Assembly: GCA_964621785.1 (NCBI GenBank)
Contig: CAZUPD010000030.1
Coordinates: forward strand, 1 to 64,000
Origin: JACKDW01 sp964621785
GTDB taxonomy: Bacteria > Myxococcota_A > Polyangia > Nannocystales > Nannocystaceae
Direction: 5' to 3'
Length of the DNA: 64,000 bases
Shown: one piece after another, positions 54,488 to 64,000 of the stretch
How the letters are laid out: each line of letters opens with the position of its first letter
Position numbering within the stretch: the first letter of the stretch is position 1
Notes under the pieces: generated by a model
The model's input: the letters and a program-made list of their open reading frames with translations, nothing else
What the model was told of the DNA's origin: nothing
The model's database searches: none
Translations under genes and position numbers: made by a program

Positions 54488-56539
54488 ATGGATCTTGGCA
54501 CGCTCAACCCCGACCAGCGACGAGCCGTTTTGCAGATCGACGGGCCGGTCTTGGTGCTCGCCGGTGCGGGCTCCGGCAAGACCCGGGTGATCACCCACCG
54601 CATCGCCTACATGTTGAAGCAGGGGATCCCGCCCGACACCATCGTCGCCCTCAGCTTCACCAACAAGGCGGCCGACGAGATGCGCGAGCGGCTGTGCAAA
54701 ATGGTTGGCAAACAGGCTGCCAGCGAGCTCGCGCTCGGGACATTCCACAGCCTCGGCGCCCGAATGATTCGCGAGCGCCACGCCGACTTCGATCTCCCGC
54801 AACGGTTTTCGATCCTCGACCAAGGCGATGTCTACGGTCTGGTGCGTTCGTCCCTGCGCGACGCCGGGATTCACGGTGGAGAGCGGCGCTACGACTTGGG
54901 CGCGATCACCCAGCGGATCTCGCTGTGGAAAAACGACTTCATCACCCCGCAACAGGCCCTCGAACCGGCGCGCCACGACAGCGAGTACGACGAGGTCGCG
55001 GCCATGGTCTACGAACCCTATCAAGATCGGCTCGCCGCCCTGGGTGCGGTCGACTTTGATGACCTCGTATGTCGCGTCGCCGAAGTCTTGCGCGACGATC
55101 CGGACGCCCTCGCCTACTGGCAAAACCGGTTTCACTACCTGATGGTGGACGAGTACCAGGACACCAACCAGGCCCAGTTCGAGGTCCTCTCACAGCTCGC
55201 GGGCACCCGCGAAAACCTGTTTGTGGTCGGCGACGACGACCAAGCGATCTACGGGTGGCGCGGGGCCAAGGTCACCAACATCCTCGGGTTTGACCTCTAC
55301 TTCCCCGACACTCAAGTCATCAAACTCGAGCAGAACTATCGCTCCTGTCCGCCGGTGACGACCTGTGCCAACCACCTGATCGTCCGCAACTACAAGCGCC
55401 ACGACAAGGTGCTCAGGCCCCAGCGCACGGGCGGGGAGCCGGTCCGCGAGGTGGTCGCCGCCGACGGTGCTGGCGAGGCGCGCTGGGTCGGCCGCAAGAT
55501 CCGCAACCTGATCCACGAAGAGCGGTTCTCGCCGCGGGACATCGCGGTGCTGTACCGCTCGAGTAAACAGGCGCAGGCGATCGAAGAATCGTTGCAGGAG
55601 CATGGAATCGAATACCAGGTCCTCGGCGGGCAGACGTTCTACGACCAAAAGCAGCTCAAGGATGTGTTGGCATACTTCAAGGTCCTGGTCACGCCGCGCG
55701 ACGACCAGGCGGTGCGCCGCGCCCTCGATGTGCCCTCGCGCGGGGTCGGAGCCAAAACAGTCGCCAAACTTGTTGCTTATGCACAGGAACATCAGTTGTC
55801 CCTGCTCGACGCAGTGCATCGCAGCGACGATCTGCCCGGACTGCAGGCGCGAACCCGCCGTGGGTTGCACGAATTCTCCAACGTCTTGCGCCGTGGACAG
55901 GGCCGCCGCCGGGTGAGCCACAGCGCGGTTGCCGGTTTGCGGGAGATCCTTGACGCGGTCGGCTTTCGCAGCCACATGGCTAAAGAGACAGGGTCAAACA
56001 AGGCCGCCGCCTCGCGCTGGGCCAACATCGAGTTTCTGTTCCGCAGCCTCGAGCGGTTCGAGAATCGGGCCGAGTCCGCCTCGCCGAAGTGGTCGGACTT
56101 TCTAAACCGCTACGACCTGCGACGCGACAAGGAACAGGAAGCCGAGCCAACGCCAAAGGTCACCCTGGCCACCCTCCACAGCTCCAAGGGTCTGGAGTGG
56201 CCTGTCGTGTTCATCATCGGCTGCGAAGAGGGCATCATGCCCCACAAACGCGTCGACAGCCCGCGCATCAGCGACGCGATCGCCGGCGATGAGGAAGAAG
56301 AACGGCGACTGTTTTACGTCGGTATCACCCGCGCACGCGACCGCCTGTATTTGACCCGCGCCGAGGCCCGGATCGAACGCGGCCGCCAAGTCGAGCGTCG
56401 GTCGTCCCGGTTTTTGCGCGAGCTTCCCGAGGGAGTATGCGAAGTTTACGACGTCGGTCGCGAGGAAGCGATTTCCGGCGAGCGCATGCAGTCACTGGCC
56501 GACGCATTTTTGGCCAAGCTCGCCGCCCAAGCGACCTAG
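54488..56539 (+). CDS. UvrD/Rep/PcrA-family DNA helicase
   Basis: 683 residues from the ATG at 54488. Superfamily 1A helicase: LNPDQRRAV, Walker A AGAGSGKT, motif Ia FTNKAADEM, motif II VDEYQDTN (DEYQ), motif III DDDQAIYGWRGA, motif IV QNYRS, motif V LATLHSSKGLEWPVVF and motif VI FYVGITRAR. The length and the DEYQDTN form are closer to Rep than to longer UvrD/PcrA proteins with extended C-termini. Roles in replication-fork restart or repair follow from the family. Followed by a hairpin that ends in a TGYANNTRCA copy. Confidence 0.94.
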   Translation: MDLGTLNPDQRRAVLQIDGPVLVLAGAGSGKTRVITHRIAYMLKQGIPPDTIVALSFTNKAADEMRERLCKMVGKQAASELALGTFHSLGARMIRERHADFDLPQRFSILDQGDVYGLVRSSLRDAGIHGGERRYDLGAITQRISLWKNDFITPQQALEPARHDSEYDEVAAMVYEPYQDRLAALGAVDFDDLVCRVAEVLRDDPDALAYWQNRFHYLMVDEYQDTNQAQFEVLSQLAGTRENLFVVGDDDQAIYGWRGAKVTNILGFDLYFPDTQVIKLEQNYRSCPPVTTCANHLIVRNYKRHDKVLRPQRTGGEPVREVVAADGAGEARWVGRKIRNLIHEERFSPRDIAVLYRSSKQAQAIEESLQEHGIEYQVLGGQTFYDQKQLKDVLAYFKVLVTPRDDQAVRRALDVPSRGVGAKTVAKLVAYAQEHQLSLLDAVHRSDDLPGLQARTRRGLHEFSNVLRRGQGRRRVSHSAVAGLREILDAVGFRSHMAKETGSNKAAASRWANIEFLFRSLERFENRAESASPKWSDFLNRYDLRRDKEQEAEPTPKVTLATLHSSKGLEWPVVFIIGCEEGIMPHKRVDSPRISDAIAGDEEEERRLFYVGITRARDRLYLTRAEARIERGRQVERRSSRFLRELPEGVCEVYDVGREEAISGERMQSLADAFLAKLAAQAT

Positions 56540-57029
56540 CCCGGACATCAAAAGAGGCAACAACCCGATCCCTTTCGGGCTTGTTGCGTGCATTTGCAAC
56601 CTGGGTGCGAGCGTCCCCCCGCGATCCCGGCTCCGGTGACGCACACGCGCACATGGACCTGTGGGTTCCCGGGCCCGCCGCAACTGCGTGCATTTGCAAG
56701 ACCACTTCGTGGCCTAGAGCCCCCAATCGGGGGGAGACCGATGGGCGACAATGTGGGGCATATACGTCTGCGGATCACTCCTCGAACGCGTGCACCAATT
56801 TCCCTGTCGATCCCCTATAATCGCGCAAGCCTATGGACCTTCGAGGCCTCCCATGCGGCTCCCGCTTCGCTTTGCGCATTTTTCGCGTCTCCGAGCTCCG
56901 ATCCGTCCGAGCACCACGTCGTTGTGAACGCGATTCTTCTCTGCCATTCATTGGCTACAATACTCCGAACTGACTCCCCTCGATGCCGCCGGCGGCGGCA
57001 CGAGTATTCGACACCCGGGATTTCCGCTG
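56540..57029 (+). other. Intergenic region with hairpin, motif pair and -10-like TATAAT
   Basis: After the helicase hairpin, two identical TGCATTTGCA words lie exactly 100 bp apart (56589 and 56689), each preceded by GCG and followed by A. TATAAT occurs at 56816-56821 without a good -35. No gene is supported; a 153-codon frame at 56588-57049 lacks any family feature. Confidence 0.5.
56557..56598 (+). terminator. Hairpin after the helicase gene
   Basis: GCAACAACCCGA (56557-56568) pairs with TCGGGCTTGTTGC (56575-56587, one bulge). Instead of a T-tract it is followed directly by GTGCATTTGCAA, so intrinsic termination may be weak or may involve that word. Confidence 0.6.
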
Positions 57030-58925
57030 ATGTCTACCGACAAGCCTGACAACCGAGACAGCTCGCAGACCGAGCTAGAGTCGGCTGATGGAAAGTCGGG
57101 GGACGAAAGTCGCAATGCCAACGAGCGCCTCGCCGACCAAGTCCTCGCCGACGACGACGAAGGCCTGTTGTCGACGAACCTGGTCAACCAACCCGACGAC
57201 GACGACGACATCCTCGCCGGCAGTTTGATCGACGACGCCGACATCCCCGGCGCCACGCCGTCGACCCGGGCGATCAATCCCGCGGACTCAAACACCGGCA
57301 TGGTCATCCGCGAGGTCATCGAACCCGCACACGTGCAGGCCAACCCGAACACCGGTGAGCAGGCGGCCGAAGAACCCAAACAAGATCCGACCAAACGCTC
57401 CGACGCCGCCCAGTACCGCCACGATCTGCGCACCCCGTTCAACCTGATGATCGGCTACAGCGAAATGCTGATCGAAGATGCCGAAGATGACGGAGACGAG
57501 TACTTCGGCGGGCACCTGCAAAGCATCCTGCGCGACGCCAAACAACTGCTCAACCTCATCGACGAGATCCTCAACCCGGCCAATCCCACGCCTTCGCAGG
57601 AGCGTCTCAATCACGACCTTTTGTTCCCCTTGAGCCATCTGCGCCAAAACGTGATGCGGCTGCGGCAACAGGCGGCCGACGGCGGGCGCGATGTGATGGT
57701 CCCCGACCTCGACCGGATCCAAATCGCGGTCGAAAAATTCGGCGAGTTGGTCGGTCGCGGCTACCTCGAAAAGGCAACCGCGGGCAAGCGCGACAAGCAA
57801 AATAAACCCCATCGGCCCAAGCCCGATCGACGTCCTCGTACATACAAGGATACCGATCGCCTGCGGGTCGAGTCGGGCACGCTGTTGGTCGTCGACGACA
57901 ACGAGTCCAACCGCAACATGTTGTCGCGCCGACTCATCCGCCAAAACCACAACGTCCAGGTCGCAGAAAACGGCCGCCGCGCCCTCGAGATGTTGCGCTC
58001 GCAGGACTTCGACCTCGTGTTGCTCGACGTCATGATGCCCGAGATGGACGGCTATGAAGTCCTCGAACGCATGCACCGCGACGACAAACTCCGCGGCATT
58101 CCGGTGATCATGATCTCGGCCTTAGACCAGCTCGACACTGCCGTGCGCTGCATCGAGTTGGGCGCCGAGGACTATCTGACCAAGCCTTTCAACCCGACGA
58201 TCTTGCGGGCACGGATCGGCGCGTGCTTGGAGAAAAAACGCCTCCGCGACCGTGAACGGGCCTATATACGCAAGCTTCGCACCGAGCAGGAACGCAGCGA
58301 ACAACTGCTGCTCAACATCCTGCCCAAGGCGATCGCCGGGCGCCTCAAAGAAGGTCATCGCACCATCGCCGACAGCTTCCCCGACGTCTCGGTGTTGTTC
58401 GCCGACCTCGTCGGTTTCACCAGGCTTTCCGAACAGGTCGCCCCCGCCGACTTGGTCGCGATGCTCAACAAAATCTTTTCGATGTTCGACCTACTCGCCG
58501 AGAAACACGGACTCGAGAAGATCAAAACCATCGGCGACGAATACATGGTCGCGGCCGGGTTGCCGACGCCGAACCCCGAACACGCCGAGGCCTGTGCCAA
58601 CATGGCCCTCGACATGCTCGCCGTCATGGAACGCTTCAACGCCAAGCGCAACCAGGGCGTGCGCATCCGCGTGGGCATGAACTGCGGACCGGTCACCGCC
58701 GGGGTGATCGGTACCAAAAAATTCGCCTACGACCTGTGGGGCGACACGGTCAACATCGCCAGCCGGATGGAATCCCACGGGATTGCCAACTCGGTTCAAG
58801 TCACCGAAGCCACCTACAAACGCCTGCGCTCAAAGTTTTCATTCCAGCGGCGCGGCATTATTCACGTCAAGGGCAAAGGAGCCCTTTGCACGTACTTCTT
58901 GGTCGGTCGGCGGACGCAAAAGTAA
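57030..58925 (+). CDS. DHp-receiver-adenylate cyclase fusion (no HATPase)
   Basis: 631 residues. A disordered acidic N-terminus (~1-125) precedes a histidine-kinase dimerisation helix with an H-box-like RHDLRTPFNLMIGYSEML (~128-145) but no ATP-binding domain. A receiver follows (~285-405: LLVVDDNESN, LLDVMMPEMDG, LTKPFNPT), then a short coiled coil and a class III nucleotide cyclase (~450-620): VLFADLVGFTRLSE (metal Asp), KIKTIGDEYM (adenine-specifying Lys and second metal Asp), and YDLWGDTVNIASRM with the paired Asp. The Lys/Asp pair predicts ATP, so cAMP synthesis. There are no membrane segments. Receiver-gated cAMP production is inferred. Confidence 0.93.
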   Translation: MSTDKPDNRDSSQTELESADGKSGDESRNANERLADQVLADDDEGLLSTNLVNQPDDDDDILAGSLIDDADIPGATPSTRAINPADSNTGMVIREVIEPAHVQANPNTGEQAAEEPKQDPTKRSDAAQYRHDLRTPFNLMIGYSEMLIEDAEDDGDEYFGGHLQSILRDAKQLLNLIDEILNPANPTPSQERLNHDLLFPLSHLRQNVMRLRQQAADGGRDVMVPDLDRIQIAVEKFGELVGRGYLEKATAGKRDKQNKPHRPKPDRRPRTYKDTDRLRVESGTLLVVDDNESNRNMLSRRLIRQNHNVQVAENGRRALEMLRSQDFDLVLLDVMMPEMDGYEVLERMHRDDKLRGIPVIMISALDQLDTAVRCIELGAEDYLTKPFNPTILRARIGACLEKKRLRDRERAYIRKLRTEQERSEQLLLNILPKAIAGRLKEGHRTIADSFPDVSVLFADLVGFTRLSEQVAPADLVAMLNKIFSMFDLLAEKHGLEKIKTIGDEYMVAAGLPTPNPEHAEACANMALDMLAVMERFNAKRNQGVRIRVGMNCGPVTAGVIGTKKFAYDLWGDTVNIASRMESHGIANSVQVTEATYKRLRSKFSFQRRGIIHVKGKGALCTYFLVGRRTQK

Positions 58926-59198
58926 CCCCGTGAACGGGGCCCCATGCGTCGACCAAACCACGCACATCGTTCATCGCAGCCGTGGTTTTTCTCGCGCCTC
59001 GCCTCGCGCCGATGATTTTCACGGATGGGTGCTACGCGAAGATTCGCTGAACTGGCGGCGCGTCGAGAAAATCCACTGCCTGATAGCTGCCCGCGGACGA
59101 GTGTGGAATCATCGACCCCGTCGCTGCGTATCGCGGACGCAGCAGATTCACTAGCCTGCCTATCTCGTTGCACCCGCGCGACTCGACTTACCGTCGGG

Positions 59199-62100
59199 AT
59201 GAACAGGACCTTTTCGATGCTCCACCCCCGTTTGTACCGTCCACTGTGCCCTGTGTTTGTGGCCCTTGTCTGTGCCTGTCAGCCGGTTAAAAAGCCCGAC
59301 CAAACCACTGCGGGTGTGATCGAAACCGAGGAGCCCGAACGCAGTGTCTTGGTTCATACCTTGCCCGAAGGACATGAAACTTTGGTGTTTCCGCCTCCGG
59401 TCGACGGTCGGGCCAAACGCCCGATCCTGTCGATGCCCGACGGCTCCGAACACAAAACCAAAGACGACGTGAAAAAACCCGAAGGCCCGCTCGAGGTCCG
59501 CTGGCCATCGTCCAACTCGTTTCGCTTCTCCGGCCAGTCGTTTCACATCACCTTCAACAAGCCGATCTTCGAACAGGTCAAACGCCCCAAACGTGTCGCA
59601 AAGGGCACCTTTAAAATCACGCCCAAGGTCAAGGGCAAGGCCCGCTGGACCTCCCGCAGCGTACTCGAGTTCGAGGCCGACGAGCCGTTTGATCCCGACA
59701 CCCAATACACGGTCGAAGTCAGCGGGTTGACGGCCCACGAAGGTCCCGCGATGGAGGAGCCGTGGACCGCGACATTCACCGCCAGCCCGCGCATCCCGAT
59801 GGCCGGTAAGGTCCTCACCTATATCCCGCGTCCCGGCTATCCCCGTGTCATCTCGATGTTCCCCCCGACCGGGGCCAAGGTCGGCGAGCGCCAATCGATC
59901 GGGGTGATCTACGACCAACCGATCGATTTGGAGCGGGCCGCCAAACTCGTCACCCTCAAGTCGGGCAACAAAAAGCGCCCCGTCAAACTCACCCACCCGC
60001 TGGGCTCCAAGTTTCAAGGCATCGAGATCGACTCCAAACACGTCGTGGTCGTGATTCCCGAAACGCCGCTGAAACCCCTCGAAGAGCTCGCACTGATCGC
60101 CGCCGACCGGATCCACAAAGACGACCTCGACGGCGACGAAAAACCCGACCCGAGTGTCCACGACTTTACGATCGCCGGCCCCTTGGAGCTCACCGAGGTC
60201 GCCTGTGGCTACGGCTACAACTCGACCTGCGAGTGGAAGGAAAACCAGCGCGAGCTCAAAACCGGCGGCCGCGACATCGAGATCAAGTTCTCCAATCCAC
60301 TGCGCGGCACCACCAAAGAGCTGAAAAACGGGGTCCACATCTACCCCGCGGTCAAAAACCTCAGTGTCTGGTCCTCGGGTGGCTGGGATGGGGTCGGTCG
60401 CCTCCGGATCTCCGGCGCGTTTGAGTCGTCGACCCGCTACAACGTCTCGATCTCCGGCGTCGAAGATGTCCACGGCCATCGGGTCAACACGCCGATCGAG
60501 TTTGCCATTCAAACCAACCCAGAAGGTGCATCTGCAACCATGGCGGAGGGCGTCTTGTTGCTCGACCAGTCCGCCAGCCAAAAGTTTGTCGCCACCACCC
60601 GCAACGTCTCGCGGGCCAAGATCCTCGCCTGGCCGATCGCCGACGATGACCCTTCGGCCATGGAGAAGGCGCGGGAGAACGTCCGCCGCCACCGCTTGCC
60701 GACCGAGTCGGCACCGATCGAAATCCCGTTTTCTCCCCAGAGCATTCAAGACGAGTACGTCAAAACCGAGGTCAACCTGCTGAGCAAGTTGAAGCCCGGG
60801 AGCAACTACATCACCTCGGTCGCGATCGACAAAACAGCCCACGGCGCCCTGGTGGTCAACTATCCCTCGTGGATGAGTGCCGGACGGACCCCGGTCGCGC
60901 TGTTGACACCCGGCGACAGCCAAGCACTCGCTGTACATACACACATGATGGGCGATTCCACTGTCGTCCACGTGTCCCGTCTGGAATCCGGCGAGCCTGT
61001 CTCGGGGGCCTCGTTCAAACTCAACGGCGAATCACTGCTCGGCAACCCGGAGACCGACCAAAACGGCGTCGCCGTACTACCGGCTGGAATCGACCGATTC
61101 GAGGATGCCCTGCTCCACGTCGACGGCGGAGGTGCTTCGACCACGATTTCGATGGAGGGCTCGCGCACGCGGGCGCGCTCGATGTACCCCGGCATGACCA
61201 CCGGCGAAGTGTTGCCCGGGGGCGATGCCCGGGGCCTGGTGATGACCGACCGTGGGATCTACCGCCCCGGCGCGACGGTCCACGTCAAAGCTTCGCTGCG
61301 GCGTAAGGTCGGTGAACGTCTCGCGCCCATGGCCTCCACACCCGTGCAAGTGCGGATCATCGGCCCGACCGGAGACGAAGTCGCCAGCTATCCCGGGGTC
61401 ACCGACGAGTTCGGTAGCGTCGCCATCGATCATCCAACCGAGAAAGAAGCTCGGGTCGGTCGCCACCAGATCGAGGTCAACACCCTCACTGACACCGATA
61501 CCGTGCTCGCGCGCGAGTCGGTGATGGTCGCCGAGTTTGAACCTCCTCGGTTTACCGTCGACGTCGAGGCCAAGGCCTCGGGCAACAAGTCGCTCGCCGC
61601 CACCGTGCTCGGCCGCTACCTGTTTGGCGCCCCGATGGAGGGGGCCAGTGTCGAATGGTCGATCTCTCGCCGCGAAGCCAAACTCGCCCGCAGCACCCTG
61701 ACCGACGCCGGCCTGCAGTTCACCGACGGTCGCTACACCTACTACTACGACGATGATGACGAAAGTAGCAGTCGCTGGTCGCGTTCGGGGCGTGGCACGC
61801 TCGACGCCGACGGCACGTTGGAGCTCGCGCCCACGGTCCAACTCGACAAAAAAGGTGGACCCCAAGAGTTCACCGTAGAGGCCGATGTGACCGACGCTTC
61901 GTACCGCCACATCGCCGGCCGTGGGTCGGCTGTGTTGCACCCCGCGGACAAATACGCCGGCCTGCGCCTCAAGACAGCTTGGACCGATGTCGAAAAACCC
62001 ATGGCCGTCGACCTCGGGGTTGTCGGCACCGATGGCCAGCCGATCTCCGGGGTCAAAGTCACCGCCAAACTCGTCCATATCGATTGGAAATACACCCGCA

Positions 62101-64000
62101 AACGTACCTCGTACGGCATCGAGTACGACTGGCACCGGGTGCGCAAAGATGTCGATAGTTGTAGTGTCACAAGTGCCGTCACCCCGGTCAGTTGCGAAGT
62201 CACGCCGCCCGATTCGGGCCGCTACGAACTCATCAGTACGGTCGGCGGGCGCGAGGGCGGTGCAGTCACCACGTGGGCCTGGCGCCGCGGCGGCTCGAGC
62301 AGTCGCTTCCCGACCCAGGGTCATCGCATCGACTTGGTCAGCGACAAGCCACGCTACGCACCCGGCGACCGTGCGCAGATCCTCGTGCGCAACCCCTACC
62401 CGGCCGCGACCGCGATCCTCACCTTGGAACAGGGCGGCTTGGTCACCCACCGCTCCATCAAGATCGACGGCGGAGCCGAGGTTCTCGAGGTTCCCATCAC
62501 CAAGAGCCACGCCCCGCGGATCCATGCAACCGTCACTCTGATCCCCCGCAATGTCACCGGTGCCGACCGTGCCGATTGGAAAGTCGGAGTGTTGCGCCTC
62601 CCCGTGTCCCTCGAAGATGCCGAGCTCAACGTGGCGGTCAAAACAGATCGCGACCAGTACCAACCTGGTCAACAGGTCACCCTCGATGTCGACGTCAAAA
62701 ACGGCAGCACGTCGGTCTCGGGAGCCGAAGTCGCGGTCGCGGTCGTCGACGAAGGGATCTTGCGGATGACCAACCACCACGCGCCCGATCCGGTCAAGGG
62801 TCTGCGCCCCGGTCAGCCACTCAACTTTGAGATCCTCGACTCGCGCGAGGGTTTGGCCGCACTCATGCGGCTGAGTAAGGACAGTGGCGACGGCGATGCC
62901 GGCGAGGAAAACCAAGACTCGTCGCGCAAGAACTTTGTCCAGACCGCATTTTGGAAACCCGACCTGCGCACCGACGCAAACGGTCGTGCCCGCGTCACCT
63001 TCACCCTGCCCGACAACCTGACCAAGTTCCGGGTGATGGCAGTGGTACTCGACAAGGACGGCCGCGGCGGTTCGCAAGAACATGCGTTTACCGTGCGTAA
63101 GCCGGTGATGATGATCCCGATCATCCCGCGGTTTGCCCACGTCGGCGACCAGTTTGAAGCCGCGGCCATGTTGCACAACAACACCGACGAGCCGCTCGAC
63201 GCCAAGGTGACCTTAGGGCCACGTGAGCAGGCGATCGAAGTCAAACCGAACAAGCGGGCCCGGGTTAACTTCCCCCTGACCGCCGACAAACCCGGCGACC
63301 TCGCCCTCGCATTTGCGGTCAAGCAGGGCGGCAAGACCCACGACGCCGTCGAGGTCTCGCTCCCGGTCGACCGCGCCGGGATCGCTGAACACCCACGGCT
63401 CGACGGTGCGTTTGTCCAAGGTCAAGACATCCTCATGAAAGTCCCCGACGGTGTGTTTGCCGGCCGCGGACAACAAGAGGTGGTCAAGGTGCTGGTCGGC
63501 CAACACCTGTGGCCCGAGTTGGGTGCCCGCCTCGAGTTCCTGCTCGGGTACCCCCACGGCTGTGTCGAGCAGACAACCTCATCGACCCTACCGCTACTGG
63601 CTGCCCGCGACATTCTTCCGCGGATCGGCCTCACCTCGATGCCCCAGGAAGAGCTCGACAAGCGGATCAAAGCAGGCATCGACCGTCTCGCCAGCATGCG
63701 CACCTCGAGCGGTGGCCTTGCCTATTGGCCAGGTGGTTCGTCGCCCAATGTCTATGGCACCGCCTACGCCATCCGAGCCGTGATTGCCGCCAAAAAAGCC
63801 GACATCGATCTACCGCCCAACCTCCTGTCGGGCATGACCGACTACCTCGGCGAGCAAATGCTCCGCAGTCGAACAGCGCCCGAGGTCAAGGCCGCCATTG
63901 CCCAGAGTCTCGCCGAAGTCGATGAGCTGCCCCAAAGCTCAGCAGATGCCCTTTACGACACCTTCGAGAGCCAGGGCGTCTTCGGCCTGGCAAGCCTGGC
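59199..64000 (+). CDS. Bacterial alpha-2-macroglobulin family lipoprotein (3' partial)
   Basis: An uninterrupted frame of 1600 codons leaves the window at its right end. It starts MNRTFSML with a signal peptide and lipobox-like VCAC at residues ~24-27; an in-frame ATG at 59217 is possible. Ig-like MG domains fill the first ~1000 residues (FHITFNKPI, YTVEVSGL, RGIYRPGATVHVKASL, VAEFEPPRFTVDVEA, RIDLVSDKPRYAPGD, VAVAVVDEGIL). The A2M segment includes AFWKPDLRTDANGRARVTFT, and the thioester motif GCVEQ is intact with Cys ~1455, so covalent trapping of proteases is possible. Long antisense frames here are shadows of codon bias. Bacterial members are periplasmic defence factors, often paired with PBP1C, which may lie just outside. 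Confidence 0.93.
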   Translation, partial: MNRTFSMLHPRLYRPLCPVFVALVCACQPVKKPDQTTAGVIETEEPERSVLVHTLPEGHETLVFPPPVDGRAKRPILSMPDGSEHKTKDDVKKPEGPLEVRWPSSNSFRFSGQSFHITFNKPIFEQVKRPKRVAKGTFKITPKVKGKARWTSRSVLEFEADEPFDPDTQYTVEVSGLTAHEGPAMEEPWTATFTASPRIPMAGKVLTYIPRPGYPRVISMFPPTGAKVGERQSIGVIYDQPIDLERAAKLVTLKSGNKKRPVKLTHPLGSKFQGIEIDSKHVVVVIPETPLKPLEELALIAADRIHKDDLDGDEKPDPSVHDFTIAGPLELTEVACGYGYNSTCEWKENQRELKTGGRDIEIKFSNPLRGTTKELKNGVHIYPAVKNLSVWSSGGWDGVGRLRISGAFESSTRYNVSISGVEDVHGHRVNTPIEFAIQTNPEGASATMAEGVLLLDQSASQKFVATTRNVSRAKILAWPIADDDPSAMEKARENVRRHRLPTESAPIEIPFSPQSIQDEYVKTEVNLLSKLKPGSNYITSVAIDKTAHGALVVNYPSWMSAGRTPVALLTPGDSQALAVHTHMMGDSTVVHVSRLESGEPVSGASFKLNGESLLGNPETDQNGVAVLPAGIDRFEDALLHVDGGGASTTISMEGSRTRARSMYPGMTTGEVLPGGDARGLVMTDRGIYRPGATVHVKASLRRKVGERLAPMASTPVQVRIIGPTGDEVASYPGVTDEFGSVAIDHPTEKEARVGRHQIEVNTLTDTDTVLARESVMVAEFEPPRFTVDVEAKASGNKSLAATVLGRYLFGAPMEGASVEWSISRREAKLARSTLTDAGLQFTDGRYTYYYDDDDESSSRWSRSGRGTLDADGTLELAPTVQLDKKGGPQEFTVEADVTDASYRHIAGRGSAVLHPADKYAGLRLKTAWTDVEKPMAVDLGVVGTDGQPISGVKVTAKLVHIDWKYTRKRTSYGIEYDWHRVRKDVDSCSVTSAVTPVSCEVTPPDSGRYELISTVGGREGGAVTTWAWRRGGSSSRFPTQGHRIDLVSDKPRYAPGDRAQILVRNPYPAATAILTLEQGGLVTHRSIKIDGGAEVLEVPITKSHAPRIHATVTLIPRNVTGADRADWKVGVLRLPVSLEDAELNVAVKTDRDQYQPGQQVTLDVDVKNGSTSVSGAEVAVAVVDEGILRMTNHHAPDPVKGLRPGQPLNFEILDSREGLAALMRLSKDSGDGDAGEENQDSSRKNFVQTAFWKPDLRTDANGRARVTFTLPDNLTKFRVMAVVLDKDGRGGSQEHAFTVRKPVMMIPIIPRFAHVGDQFEAAAMLHNNTDEPLDAKVTLGPREQAIEVKPNKRARVNFPLTADKPGDLALAFAVKQGGKTHDAVEVSLPVDRAGIAEHPRLDGAFVQGQDILMKVPDGVFAGRGQQEVVKVLVGQHLWPELGARLEFLLGYPHGCVEQTTSSTLPLLAARDILPRIGLTSMPQEELDKRIKAGIDRLASMRTSSGGLAYWPGGSSPNVYGTAYAIRAVIAAKKADIDLPPNLLSGMTDYLGEQMLRSRTAPEVKAAIAQSLAEVDELPQSSADALYDTFESQGVFGLASL

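Noticed and set aside
59160..63176. Two long minus-strand frames (603 and 699 codons) under the alpha-2-macroglobulin gene
   Set aside because: The plus-strand frame carries clear family motifs throughout; the antisense frames arise from G/C-ending codon bias and match no family.

Overview
The window is high-G+C DNA (roughly two thirds G+C by eye) with gene content typical of a myxobacterium (Myxococcota). The best markers are an mglB-mglA pair whose products closely resemble the Myxococcus xanthus polarity switch proteins, an ADYC-domain secreted protein, several Ser/Thr kinases fused to TPR, PEGA-like or AgmX/PglI-type C-terminal domains, an nSTAND-type ATPase fused to a formylglycine-enzyme-like domain, and many lipoproteins with long Asp/Glu/Thr/Ser-rich linkers. 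Those linkers suggest the Nannocystaceae side of the phylum (inference; no rRNA is present). It is a draft scaffold: a 100-N gap lies inside a repetitive gene at 36 kb, and both ends cut genes.

Layout. 0-10.6 kb: end of the nSTAND/FGE-like protein, an ADYC protein behind a sigma-54-like promoter, a family-39-type glycosyltransferase, lipoproteins, a cysteine-less glutaredoxin-like protein and RNase Z. 11.0-14.8 kb: a three-gene acyl-CoA carboxylase operon (biotin carboxylase, carboxyltransferase, biotin carrier). 14.8-16.0 kb: a non-coding region with a nine-unit tandem array. 16.0-28.4 kb: kinase-TPR receptor, secreted proteins, CGFS glutaredoxin, FHA/sigma-54 activator overlapping a histone-deacetylase-family enzyme, and a kinase with a TPR/two-TM partner. 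28.8-33.8 kb: a core block, small RHH-like protein, dnaX, ybaB, recR, mglB, mglA. 34-48.6 kb: membrane protein, gapped proline-rich repeat protein, oligoribonuclease, VWA lipoprotein, second kinase-TPR receptor, linker lipoproteins, and a kinase divergent from another TPR/two-TM protein. 48.8-64 kb: hybrid histidine kinase, Slt-type lytic transglycosylase, FHA plus degenerate GGDEF protein, UvrD/Rep helicase, a DHp-receiver-adenylate cyclase fusion, and a large alpha-2-macroglobulin lipoprotein running off the end.

Most genes serve signalling and the cell envelope: phospho-signalling receptors, FHA readers and cyclic-nucleotide enzymes lie among secreted lipoproteins and envelope-defence or remodelling factors, interrupted by one compact replication/repair/polarity block.

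The most unusual signal is not a gene. A degenerate palindrome, TGYANNTRCA, occurs at least 48 times in 64 kb (42 outside the tandem array) where about 2 would be expected. It occurs inside genes, where it forces codons that are otherwise rare here, and in most convergent intergenic gaps. It is also part of two different intergenic repeat arrays.
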